Origin: Cuniculiplasma divulgatum
GTDB taxonomy: Archaea; Thermoplasmatota; Thermoplasmata; Thermoplasmatales; Thermoplasmataceae
Assembly (NCBI GenBank): GCA_031200235.1
Contig: CP133595.1
Coordinates: forward strand, 372,001 to 436,000
Reading direction: 5' to 3'
Length of the DNA: 64,000 bases
A model generated the notes under the pieces. The model saw only the letters and a program-made list of their open reading frames with translations. It had not been told where the DNA came from and made no database searches. Below, piece after piece: positions 19,102 to 26,720 of this stretch. Both the position numbers and the translations under genes were made by a program. The stretch's first letter is position 1, and each line of letters opens with the position of its first letter.

Positions 19102-19968
19102 ATGATTCTTGTATATGATGGGTCTGGCAGTGAAGAGGAAATGCTCAGGGAGCTTATGGTTCCCACTGGCATGGAATTCAAGCTGCTGAAGAAACTGAGC
19201 GTCCGAGTTCTGGAGGAGGCCAGTCCCACCACTTTAATATATTTCGTAGATGGAGAAATGCCCAGTGAGGATGAAAAGTTATTCCTCACTGAAAGAAGAG
19301 AATTCCTCCTCATACTCATGTACAGGTCCGTTCCCGAAGTGAATGAGCGGATAAAGTACTCATCGGAGCTTGTGCCAGTAGATCCTGACAACATTGATGA
19401 AACCAGGGATCGCCTTCGGAAAGCTCTTTCCAGCCATACGGTCAGGAAGCTAAGGACAATAAATGATACCACCATATACCTGGCCAAGAACGGACTTTAT
19501 CCTGGAAACACATATTTCACTAATCCAGATAACACTGGCCTTTTCACATCCATGCTCATCTCAAAGCATATTGACAGGGACAGATCACTTGTTGTTTCAC
19601 GGTTCAACCTGAGAATGGAGATGCCGGAAATTCTCAATGACAGAAACTTCATCTGGGTGACTGATTCAATCGGGGCTCAACGAAACCGGCCGGTGAATCT
19701 CACATTCATTGTGGATACAATAATTAAGAGGATAAATGAGGGTTCAACTTACCTGATTTTTATTGACATATTTGACCTGATGATAGTTTACCATTCCTTC
19801 TATGACGTGGCGCGTTCCTTTGAATTGATAAAGAGCGCGGCCATGGAAAAGGAAGTGTACCTGATACTTGTCCTGGGTGAGGAATCCATGGACCACATCC
19901 AGTTTGGACAGATCACAAGATACTGCTATGAATGGAGCCCCAGAAAGATAAACGAACTGGAGAGATGA
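19102..19968 (+). CDS. DUF835-like protein, possibly with an N-terminal receiver-like domain
   Basis: About 288 residues. The C-terminal ~150 residues follow the pattern of DUF835, a domain known mainly from Euryarchaeota: a surface-exposed start (NTYFTNPDN), SLVVSRFNLR, the tryptophan strand NFIWVTDSIGA, TYLIFIDIFDLMI, and a final EVYLILVLGEESM. The N-terminal ~110 residues (MILVYDGSGSEEEML, then alternating strands and helices) may be a degenerate receiver-like domain, but I see no clear phospho-acceptor Asp pattern. The next gene, a GvpD/RecA-like ATPase, starts eight bases after the stop, so the two are almost certainly co-transcribed. DUF835 has a fold reminiscent of P-loop ATPases without their motifs; function unknown. 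Confidence 0.6.
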   Translation: MILVYDGSGSEEEMLRELMVPTGMEFKLLKKLSVRVLEEASPTTLIYFVDGEMPSEDEKLFLTERREFLLILMYRSVPEVNERIKYSSELVPVDPDNIDETRDRLRKALSSHTVRKLRTINDTTIYLAKNGLYPGNTYFTNPDNTGLFTSMLISKHIDRDRSLVVSRFNLRMEMPEILNDRNFIWVTDSIGAQRNRPVNLTFIVDTIIKRINEGSTYLIFIDIFDLMIVYHSFYDVARSFELIKSAAMEKEVYLILVLGEESMDHIQFGQITRYCYEWSPRKINELER

Positions 19969-19975
19969 TGCATTC

Positions 19976-21421
19976 TTGAAAGCTAGGGAAGGACTTATTG
20001 GATTACTTGACAATTTCTTCAGCCAGAAATTCGGAAAATCACTGGTGATCAAGGGGAAACCGGGTGCAGGTAAGACAACTTTTGCACTTGGATATCTTGA
20101 GGGTATCCTTGGAAACACTCCCGTATGCTACCTTTCGTCCAGGTTTTCCGATGATTCTCTTTTTGAATCCTTTCCCTGGCTCAAGGATGTGTCCATAAAG
20201 AACAGGGAAGGAGGTACACAGTCAGACCTCACGTCGGTCAGCACAGATTCCCTGCAGAAGCTTGAGAGAATGATAGAAGAAGGTCAGATTTCCAGTTCAC
20301 TCAATAAGGGCCTGATCCTCAATATAGCCGATCTCCTGCCCGATATAAGATCCATATATGAGTTCGTGGATGCAAATTACGGGAATAATCCACTGATAGT
20401 TATAGATTCAATGGAAGCCCTGTCAGAGAAGTACGACATGAGCAGTTTGACGCTCTTTTCTGTCTTACATTCAGATCTTGTGGAAAAATCCAGAGCAAAT
20501 ATCATTGCAATCCTTGAAGCCAACGAGAACCAGAAGCTGGAGTACTTTTCGGATGGCGTTGTATCAATGGACTACTATGTTGATGCAGATTTCCTTGTAA
20601 GGCGGGCCACTGTGGAGAAGCTCAGGGGAGTATCACTGGGATCCACGCCGGTCTACCTGTACACACTCAAGGATGGCAGGTTTGATCCTTTCAAGCAAAA
20701 CCTCATAATATACCCTGAAACCCGTATTACCGTTGAGGCTGGAAAACCCCACGAGGAATTTGAAGTGCCCCTTGATTCATCCGACCTCCCCAAGCTTACT
20801 CCAACCGGAGCGAAATCAATTCCCCTTGGATCTGTAATAATGTTTCACAGGAAGGATAATTCAAACGTGGTCAACGATGTTGTCAACCTTGTGAAGAACA
20901 ATCTCATTAAAAATGCGATTTCTGTGGGTCGTGGTGTAATTGATGCCACGTCCAGCAGCTATGAGACTTCAAGGATACTTGTGAACGTTATGGATCCTGA
21001 AACCATGAAACATTACATAACGGCCGAGAAGTCCAAGAGGGCCAACTCGTTTGTCATAAATCTTGAGGGGAAGAGCATTGTGGAGGATTTCCCCAACGAC
21101 GTCATAGATTTCTTCATGTCATCATCATCCAGGCCAAACCTCTATTTCTTTTCCACGGATTTCCTGATGTTTACGTACGGCCCAGACTTCTTCGGCGACC
21201 TGGTGAACCTCATAAACGGCATAAGACCCACCGGAGCAACCATAATAATAGCAGATGACGAGTATTACGGAAAAATTAGCCATTACTCAAATCTTGCCAT
21301 CCATTTCAAGGAAGTCAGTGGCTACGCGTTGATGAATTCTGCCCCCAGGATATCTTACGCTGCCATTCCTGAATATGACAAATCGCACTGGCCGGACATT
21401 AAACTTTTTGACATTGTGTGA
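19976..21421 (+). CDS. GvpD/KaiC-like P-loop ATPase
   Basis: A 481-residue protein with an N-terminal RecA/KaiC-type ATPase domain: Walker A GKPGAGKTT near residue 26-34, then CYLSSRFSDDSL, and Walker B as NPLIVIDSMEAL near residue 140. The remaining half has no obvious catalytic motif. Length and layout match the GvpD family, named for a regulator of gas vesicle genes in haloarchaea but found in many archaea without gas vesicles. The start is a TTG at 19976 behind GGAG at about 19958; no ATG is available in frame nearby. It is the second gene of a pair with the DUF835-like protein. No gvpA or other vesicle gene is present, so a gas vesicle role is unlikely; regulation or signalling is a guess. 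Confidence 0.6.
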   Translation: MKAREGLIGLLDNFFSQKFGKSLVIKGKPGAGKTTFALGYLEGILGNTPVCYLSSRFSDDSLFESFPWLKDVSIKNREGGTQSDLTSVSTDSLQKLERMIEEGQISSSLNKGLILNIADLLPDIRSIYEFVDANYGNNPLIVIDSMEALSEKYDMSSLTLFSVLHSDLVEKSRANIIAILEANENQKLEYFSDGVVSMDYYVDADFLVRRATVEKLRGVSLGSTPVYLYTLKDGRFDPFKQNLIIYPETRITVEAGKPHEEFEVPLDSSDLPKLTPTGAKSIPLGSVIMFHRKDNSNVVNDVVNLVKNNLIKNAISVGRGVIDATSSSYETSRILVNVMDPETMKHYITAEKSKRANSFVINLEGKSIVEDFPNDVIDFFMSSSSRPNLYFFSTDFLMFTYGPDFFGDLVNLINGIRPTGATIIIADDEYYGKISHYSNLAIHFKEVSGYALMNSAPRISYAAIPEYDKSHWPDIKLFDIV

Positions 21422-21443
21422 AGGCAAAGGGAGAACGTTTTTC

Positions 21444-21836
21444 CTATTCTTCCCGTATGGCAGTGATTGCTATTTCCCTGATTTCAACATAATGCTTTGA
21501 AACATCGAATGAAGCATCGTCCAGCGTGCATATTGCAAGATCTCTCAGAACTGAGTACGAAATGTCCAGGAGCCTTCTTATTGATTCGTGCAGGAATTCT
21601 GTTTTAGCCTTTGCTATTACTGCAATCCGGTTTCCACTAATCTCGAAGCTTATTGTTGGTTCCCCGGAGAAGCAGACATTTTCTTTTGATGAGAGAGCCT
21701 GAAGCCGGACCATGGCAAAGCAGTCGTTTTCTTTCCCAGCACCTTCTATGAGCTTGCCAACCTTCTCGGACGGCAGCACAAGAGTTCCCGATGACTGTAA
21801 CTGATACAATGATCTCAATAGGATAACGTTATGCAT
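21444..21836 (-). CDS. Small protein of unknown function (weakly Pcc1-like)
   Basis: A 130-residue protein I do not recognise with confidence. The segment ISFEISGNRIAVIAKAK followed by a helix ESIRRLLDISYSVLRDL recalls the beta-beta-alpha ending of Pcc1, the small dimerising subunit of the KEOPS complex that makes t6A in tRNA. Pcc1 proteins are usually 80-90 residues and this one is longer. Three cysteines (residues 39, 54 and about 102) are scattered and suggest no metal site. It ends about 20 bases from the convergent ATPase gene. Codon use looks like that of the neighbours, so I regard it as a real gene. Confidence 0.6.
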   Translation of the reverse strand: MHNVILLRSLYQLQSSGTLVLPSEKVGKLIEGAGKENDCFAMVRLQALSSKENVCFSGEPTISFEISGNRIAVIAKAKTEFLHESIRRLLDISYSVLRDLAICTLDDASFDVSKHYVEIREIAITAIREE

Positions 21837-22155
21837 ATCAAAAATCTGTTTGATCCCTCAGGCAAACTCTTGGTATTAAACAGTTAAAAGAAGGCCATAC
21901 TTTGGAAATGATTCGGAACCTTATTCCAGCAGGAGTATTCCTGTTGACTCTGTCTCAATACATCCGCATGCGCTTCCAACCATGTGGCGAAGACTTCACG
22001 GGCCTGAGTTTCCCCATGGGATGCCCACCATGGGTCAGTATGCTGGCCGGGCAATGTGCGGATTGCCACCTAAACAGAGGACTCTTTTCCATGTCATCCC
22101 TTGGGAGGTGAATGCGTGCTCACAGAGGTTAAATCTCAGCCTGCAATGACCATCC
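21837..22155. other. Gene-free region upstream of hemB with two hairpins
   Basis: About 320 bases without a convincing gene. CCCATGG at 22013-22019 pairs with CCATGGG at 22028-22034, and GGCAAT at 22050-22055 pairs with ATTGCC at 22062-22067. The hemB promoter follows. A GTG-started 61-codon frame on the minus strand (21884-22069) lacks a ribosome site and is not accepted. Confidence 0.45.
22129..22135 (+). promoter_or_regulatory. TATA box of hemB
   Basis: TTAAATC centred about 25 bases before the hemB ATG, with no Shine-Dalgarno in between. Confidence 0.45.
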
Positions 22156-23115
22156 ATGTTTCCTGTATCAAGACCCAGAAGATTGCGATCTTCGCAGAAT
22201 ATACGTGATCTCGTTGCAGAGAGTGCCATCAAGCCTGAAAAACTCATAATGCCTGTATTTGTGGATGAGGGGGCAAAGAAAGCAGTTCCCATCAGGTCCA
22301 TGCCAGGCATATACCGCTACCCACTGTCAGAACTTGAAGACCACCTGATCTCCCTTCAGAGTTCCGGAGTCAGGAGCATACTGCTCTTTGGAATTCCAGT
22401 AAACAAGGATGATGTGGGCAGTTCTGCTTATGATGAGAACGGCATTGTCCAGAAAGCCATAGGCATCAGCAAGGAAAGAACTGATCTAATCACCATTGCC
22501 GATCTGTGCATGTGTGAATACACCAGTCATGGTCATTGCGGAATACTCAGAGGCGATTATGTGGACAATGATGCCACATTGGATTCCTATGGCAAAATAG
22601 CAAAGACCTATGCCGAGGCTGGTGTCGACCTCATAGCACCAAGCGGCATGATGGATGGCCAGGTAGGCAGGATAAGAAAGACTCTGGATGATGCCGGATA
22701 CTCGAAAATCCCAATAATGGCATACAGCGCAAAATATGCCTCGTCTCTCTACGGGCCATTTCGTGAGGCTGCGGAATCGACCCCCAGCTTCGGTGACCGC
22801 AGGAGCTACCAGATGGATCCCCGGAACTCAAGGGAGGCAATGAGGGAGATTGATCTGGATGTGAAGGAGGGCGCCGACATAATCATGGTTAAACCTGCCC
22901 TCTTCTACCTTGATGTAATAAGAGGCGTGAGGCGAAAATATTCACTGCCCCTGGCTGCATACAGTGTCAGCGGCGAATACACAATGATCAGGAATGCGGT
23001 GGATGCAGGTTATCTCTCTGCAAATGCCATAGAAGAGGCCGTAGGATCCATCTTTAGGGCAGGAGCCGACATGGTCATAACATACTTTGCACAGTATCTG
23101 ACGGAAAAATTGTGA
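22156..23115 (+). CDS. hemB: Porphobilinogen synthase (delta-aminolevulinic acid dehydratase)
   Basis: A 319-residue HemB, which joins two 5-aminolevulinate molecules into porphobilinogen in tetrapyrrole synthesis. The cysteine-rich zinc site is intact (DLCMCEYTSHGHCG), as are the two active-site lysines in AYSAKYASS and IIMVKPAL. The motif FREAAESTP-F-DR is normal. So this is the zinc-dependent type. No other heme or siroheme gene is adjacent, and the gene appears to have its own leaderless promoter. Confidence 0.96.
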   Translation: MFPVSRPRRLRSSQNIRDLVAESAIKPEKLIMPVFVDEGAKKAVPIRSMPGIYRYPLSELEDHLISLQSSGVRSILLFGIPVNKDDVGSSAYDENGIVQKAIGISKERTDLITIADLCMCEYTSHGHCGILRGDYVDNDATLDSYGKIAKTYAEAGVDLIAPSGMMDGQVGRIRKTLDDAGYSKIPIMAYSAKYASSLYGPFREAAESTPSFGDRRSYQMDPRNSREAMREIDLDVKEGADIIMVKPALFYLDVIRGVRRKYSLPLAAYSVSGEYTMIRNAVDAGYLSANAIEEAVGSIFRAGADMVITYFAQYLTEKL

Positions 23116-23174
23116 GATTGCACCAGTCGCCGATTTAATATATCAAAAAACAATAACTATTTGGTGATAAAAAA

Positions 23175-23789
23175 ATGGCAGTAACATTAGGACAGAAAGC
23201 ACCGGATTTCACAGTAAACTCAACGCAGGGTCCAATAACCCTATCAAATTTCAAGGGAAAATGGGTATTGCTTTTCTCGCATCCTGCAGACTTCACGCCT
23301 GTATGCACAACAGAATTCATGGCATTTTCAGAATCCTATGACGAGTTCAAGAAACTTGGAGTGGAACTCATAGGGCTCAGTGTGGACAGCATATATTCCC
23401 ATATAGCCTGGCTCAAGGATATAAAGGACAGGTATGGGATTGAAGTTCCGTTCCCTGTTCTTGCAGATCTTGAGAGAGAGGTTGCAACCCAGTATAATCT
23501 GCTCGACCCTAAGGTGGGCACAACAGTAAGGGGAGTTTTCATAATAGATCCCAACCAGACTGTAAGGTGGATGATATACTATCCTGCTGAAACCGGAAGG
23601 AATATCAGAGAAATCATACGTGTCATAAAAGCCCTTCAGTTCAACTGGGACAAGAAACTGGCCACGCCTGCCAACTGGGAACCAGGCAAAGAGGGGATTG
23701 CCTCAGCTCCAAGCACACTCAAGGATGCTCTTGCAAGAGAAAAGGAAGAGGGTGCAGAACGCTGGTACCTTAAGAGAGTCAAAGCGTGA
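23175..23789 (+). CDS. 1-Cys peroxiredoxin (Prx6 type)
   Basis: A 204-residue peroxiredoxin that reduces hydrogen peroxide and organic peroxides. The peroxidatic cysteine is Cys44 in the motif DFTPVCTTE. It is the only cysteine in the protein, so this is a 1-Cys enzyme that must use an external thiol partner. The long C-terminal arm with NWDKKLATPANWEPG is typical of the Prx6 group. The ATG at 23175 follows GGTGAT at a spacing of about seven bases. A small unknown gene follows after 19 bases on the same strand. Confidence 0.93.
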   Translation: MAVTLGQKAPDFTVNSTQGPITLSNFKGKWVLLFSHPADFTPVCTTEFMAFSESYDEFKKLGVELIGLSVDSIYSHIAWLKDIKDRYGIEVPFPVLADLEREVATQYNLLDPKVGTTVRGVFIIDPNQTVRWMIYYPAETGRNIREIIRVIKALQFNWDKKLATPANWEPGKEGIASAPSTLKDALAREKEEGAERWYLKRVKA

Positions 23790-23808
23790 TATTTTGACTC
23801 TATGTGCC

Positions 23809-24132
23809 ATGTACAACATTACCGTGGGGGACAGGCACCCCGCAGTAATTTGTGTTGATCTCTCAAATGTCAGACAATCACTTCTTGCCCTTGCAGATGT
23901 GCTCTCCAGTGATTATGTGGAGGAAGGCCTGCAGGAGTTCATTGAGGAATTCTCCAGAACGGATGAGGTCATGCCGGAGGACAAGACAGTGGGCTTTGTG
24001 GTTGTTAACTCCACGAAACGGGTCCTGTCATTGTCCTTTGCTTCCATTCCAGAGGATCTCGCGCATAATCTAAAGGCAGATGCCGATTCCTTCAGGAAAA
24101 TAGGCTACGATGTCCAGCTGGACATTGAATGA
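23809..24132 (+). CDS. Small conserved-looking protein of unknown function
   Basis: About 107 residues from the ATG at 23809; a TTG at 23794 would add five. I do not recognise the family. The sequence has a beta-alpha pattern with a strand (HPAVICVDLS), a long acidic helix (EEGLQEFIEEFSRTDEV) and a second strand (GFVVVNSTKRVLSLSF). It has one cysteine and no metal motif. It lies 19 bases after the peroxiredoxin gene and just before the tatA promoter, so it may be co-transcribed with the peroxiredoxin. Confidence 0.55.
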   Translation: MYNITVGDRHPAVICVDLSNVRQSLLALADVLSSDYVEEGLQEFIEEFSRTDEVMPEDKTVGFVVVNSTKRVLSLSFASIPEDLAHNLKADADSFRKIGYDVQLDIE

Positions 24133-24172
24133 GAGCTACCTGCGCACCTGTCCCACTTTCTTCCATAAAAGG

Positions 24173-24179
24173 TTAAATA
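24173..24179 (+). promoter_or_regulatory. TATA box of tatA-tatC
   Basis: TTAAATA centred 25 bases before the ATG at 24201; it decides for that start over the TTG at 24186. Confidence 0.5.
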
Positions 24180-24200
24180 AGCAGGTTGAATTACATTTGT

Positions 24201-24506
24201 ATGTTTGATTCACCCATAGAGTGGTTGATCGTTGTGGCGGTTATACTCCTGCTTTTTGGTAGCACTAAGAAGATCCCGGAATTCGCCAGGAACCTTGGAA
24301 AAGCGACAGGCGAATTCAAGCGCGGGCAGATGGAGCTTGAGAATGAAATCAAGAAAGCCATGAATCCGGCGCCGGCAGCTGCTGATGCCAACAAAGCCAT
24401 AGATTATACCGAGATAGCACGCAACCTTGGAATCGATCCTGCAAACAAGACCCACGAACAGCTCACAAAGGAAATCGCTGAGAAACTGAAGCTCAATGAT
24501 CAATGA
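24201..24506 (+). CDS. tatA: Twin-arginine translocation protein TatA
   Basis: A 101-residue TatA: a short N-terminal membrane helix (WLIVVAVILLLFG), the hinge after FG, an amphipathic helix (KKIPEFARNLGKATGEFKR) and a charged tail. TatA oligomers form the pore through which folded proteins with twin-arginine signals are exported. The start at 24201 is supported by a TATA-like box. Its final codons overlap the tatC start (ATGA). There is no separate tatB, as is usual in archaea. The last 25 residues (AARNLGIDPANKTHEQL-like) form an extra helix of unknown role. Confidence 0.92.
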   Translation: MFDSPIEWLIVVAVILLLFGSTKKIPEFARNLGKATGEFKRGQMELENEIKKAMNPAPAAADANKAIDYTEIARNLGIDPANKTHEQLTKEIAEKLKLNDQ

Positions 24507-25330
24507 CAGACGAAGAATTCCTGCCAATTATCTTTAAGAATATAGATGAGTTGCGTTTTCGCCTAGTCCGTATTCTTGAAGTGTTTGGATTCTTCTTCAT
24601 ATTCTTCCTGATTTTTTCCATAACCAGGGTGACACTATTTGGTGTGTCATTCCCATTCATCACGTTCGATGTTTACCATAATATTCCTGCCCAGTTCCTG
24701 AAACTTCTGGAAGCACACATAATACCCAGCGGGACCCAGCTGCTTGTATTGAAGCCGACAGACGGGGTCTCAGCAAACATATACACAGCGCTGTTCCTTT
24801 CCCTCATATTCGCCATGCCCAATATCGTATATCAGATAGGCAAGTTCATCGGCCCTGCACTTAAGAAGAGCGAGAAGGAACTCATAAGAGTCATAACTGT
24901 GCCAGCAAGCCTTCTATTTGCAGCAGGCGCATTCATGGGCCTCTGGTTCGTGGCTCCGGAACTCTTCACCATATTTCACAATTTCAATATTGGTCTTGGA
25001 GCCGAATCCACCATGGGAGTAATGAGCTTCGTATCTTTCCTTCTTCTGTATGTGGTGAGCTTTGGGGTAGCGTTTGAGATTCCAGTGTTCATGTATGGGC
25101 TTACAAGATCAGGCATGGTTCAGGCCGAAACCTGGTACAAGTACTGGAGGTACGCAATCGTTGGATCATTGATTTTCGGAATGATCTTCTCCCCTGGTGT
25201 GCTTGGGTTCACAATGATGGTGATGTCACTTCCCATGATTGCACTGTATTTTGCAGGTGCCTATTTCGCCATGAGGTACCAGAAAAAATACGGCCAGAAG
25301 GAATCAAATACTGTTACGGAAGCGCTCTAA
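24503..25330 (+). CDS. tatC: Twin-arginine translocase subunit TatC
   Basis: A 275-residue TatC with six membrane helices; it recognises the twin-arginine signal and recruits TatA. The conserved start ELRFRLVRIL follows a short acidic N-terminus, and the loop after helix 2 (PNIVYQIGKFIGPALKKSEKE) is the typical TatC sequence. It overlaps tatA by four bases. Its last 27 bases overlap the end of the convergent crotonase gene. Confidence 0.94.
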   Translation: MTDEEFLPIIFKNIDELRFRLVRILEVFGFFFIFFLIFSITRVTLFGVSFPFITFDVYHNIPAQFLKLLEAHIIPSGTQLLVLKPTDGVSANIYTALFLSLIFAMPNIVYQIGKFIGPALKKSEKELIRVITVPASLLFAAGAFMGLWFVAPELFTIFHNFNIGLGAESTMGVMSFVSFLLLYVVSFGVAFEIPVFMYGLTRSGMVQAETWYKYWRYAIVGSLIFGMIFSPGVLGFTMMVMSLPMIALYFAGAYFAMRYQKKYGQKESNTVTEAL

Positions 25331-26041
25331 TTCAGTCATGGTCAGGCAGCTGGGTGAATAGATCCTGAAGAATAGTGAATCTATTGCTTGCCTGTACTGG
25401 CCTACGCGCTCCGCTGGCTTAAGCATGCTCACAAGCCTTGTCTCCATCTTCCTGCAGTAATTTTCTGCATCTCTGATGAAATTCCTGGAATCTAAGATTG
25501 CTGTTATCATTCCGAACGACTGAGCCTCCTGGATTCCAAATATTGCTCCTGATTTAACTGCGGCAAAGAGCCCCCCGGGATACTTGTCAGGTATTTCAGG
25601 AACAAAACCCGTGAGCGAAGGGATTCCGAACTTAATTTCTGGCATTCCGAAGTGCGATCTCCCGGTGCTGATTATAAAATCAGAACACAATGCGATCTCC
25701 AGCCCCAGGCCAAGAGCGTAGCCGTTTATGGCGGATATGACAGGCCGATCATTCCTCAGTATTATCCTTGCGATTGAAGTTCCAAGTGAATAGGCTTCCT
25801 CCAGATGCATCTTATCGGAGATCTTGGTGCAGGATGCTGAATAGCCAACAGAAAATGCCCTTTCACCACTTCCTGTGATCATTATGGGATTGCTGTTTCC
25901 TGAAAGTGCTTCGGTCAGCGCCATCAGCATATCCCTGAGACCTTCGTTGGTGAGGCTGTTGTTCACCCCGTTTGAAATTGTGACAACATTGAGATCATCC
26001 TCCTTCTTCAAATTCACAAGTGGGACTCTCTCCAGAGACAT
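25304..26041 (-). CDS. Enoyl-CoA hydratase/isomerase family protein (crotonase fold)
   Basis: A 245-residue crotonase. The oxyanion-hole region is recognisable in SGERAFSVGYS and in NGYALGLGLEIALCSD. Both glutamates used by classical enoyl-CoA hydratases appear to be present: LEIALCSD and MPEIKFGIPS. The protein is at the short end for the family, and the N-terminal region (VVTISNGVNNSLTNEGL) departs from the common pattern. Substrate unknown; fatty or amino acid acyl-CoA breakdown is plausible because an acyl-CoA dehydrogenase is encoded at 40415-41557, but the two genes are not linked. Confidence 0.8.
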   Translation of the reverse strand: MSLERVPLVNLKKEDDLNVVTISNGVNNSLTNEGLRDMLMALTEALSGNSNPIMITGSGERAFSVGYSASCTKISDKMHLEEAYSLGTSIARIILRNDRPVISAINGYALGLGLEIALCSDFIISTGRSHFGMPEIKFGIPSLTGFVPEIPDKYPGGLFAAVKSGAIFGIQEAQSFGMITAILDSRNFIRDAENYCRKMETRLVSMLKPAERVGQYRQAIDSLFFRIYSPSCLTMTELERFRNSI

Positions 26042-26098
26042 GAATGCAAATATGCAGGACTTGATTTAAAAATTGACCTCACATGTAGCGAAATTTCT

Positions 26099-26353
26099 TC
26101 AATACATTGTGAGATTATACTTCCTGTCCATAGCCTGGTAATCTTCCAGGGATTTGATTTTCAGAAGATCTGTGAGTGTTTGCATGGCCCTGGAGTAACT
26201 GTCGTCGTAAATCTCCCTTCCAAGGATCAGGCGTTTCTGCGCTGGATCATACATGACCTGTTCACCGTGCTTCTTAAGGCAGTGGATGCATTCCGCTGCA
26301 GACTCCTCGTTCTCCTCAATGTGGGAAAAGCAATCGTCAAACCTTGCAGTCAT
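26099..26353 (-). CDS. Unidentified 84-residue protein at the end of the complex I operon
   Basis: I do not recognise this family. It has three cysteines and several histidines in the first 30 residues (C8, H11, C22, H24, C25, H29), arranged as CxxH and CIHC, which could hold a metal; the rest is helical. The start overlaps the stop of the preceding 121-residue gene by four bases (ATGA), so the two are translationally coupled. Both trail the nuo genes with almost no gap. Position suggests an assembly, stability or electron-entry role for complex I, but that is inference only. Confidence 0.6.
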   Translation of the reverse strand: MTARFDDCFSHIEENEESAAECIHCLKKHGEQVMYDPAQKRLILGREIYDDSYSRAMQTLTDLLKIKSLEDYQAMDRKYNLTMY

Positions 26354-26715
26354 AGATCATCGCACCTCTTCATGTCAAATTCGGGATACCTTACATTGTA
26401 CCGATCAATGGAAAGCTGCAGCAGGTAGAACAGCGAAGGCAGATAACCATGTTCACCTGTGTGCCTTTCCAGAAGGTTTTCAAGGCCATGGATTCCTCCG
26501 CTAATGGATTTGAACTGCTCCAATGTTATACGGGATCTGAGGAGGCTGTCAAGAGCATTCAGAAACTCCAGGTATTCCTGCAGTTCCGGTCTGCTTCTCC
26601 GCTTCAGGATAATTCCAAGATTCTTTATGCGCCTCTGGATCACCTTCTCCGCATCTCCGATATCTCCGTATATTATTGCACTCTTGATTATTTCCATATC
26701 GCTGTCTATGGACAT
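26350..26715 (-). CDS. Unidentified 121-residue helical protein following nuoN
   Basis: A helical, charged protein of unknown family with two cysteines at most and no membrane segment. I set the start at the ATG at 26715, which lies five bases after the nuoN stop and behind a GGTGA; the frame could extend to 26766 inside nuoN, but that part overlaps nuoN coding sequence. A heptad-like run of Ile/Leu (KVIQRRIKNLGIILKR) hints at a coiled coil. It is coupled to the next gene by an ATGA overlap. It is the first of two genes added to the end of the complex I operon. Confidence 0.6.
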   Translation of the reverse strand: MSIDSDMEIIKSAIIYGDIGDAEKVIQRRIKNLGIILKRRSRPELQEYLEFLNALDSLLRSRITLEQFKSISGGIHGLENLLERHTGEHGYLPSLFYLLQLSIDRYNVRYPEFDMKRCDDL

Positions 26716-26720
26716 TTTAA

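Noticed and set aside
19976-21421. A gas vesicle gene cluster
   Set aside because: The ATPase resembles GvpD, but no gvpA, gvpF or other vesicle gene occurs, and GvpD-like proteins are found in archaea without vesicles.
21444-21836. Naming this gene pcc1 (KEOPS)
   Set aside because: Only a short stretch resembles Pcc1 and the protein is about 40 residues too long. It is left as unknown.
21884-22069. A 61-residue minus-strand gene
   Set aside because: It needs a GTG start, has no ribosome site or promoter, and overlaps the hairpins upstream of hemB.
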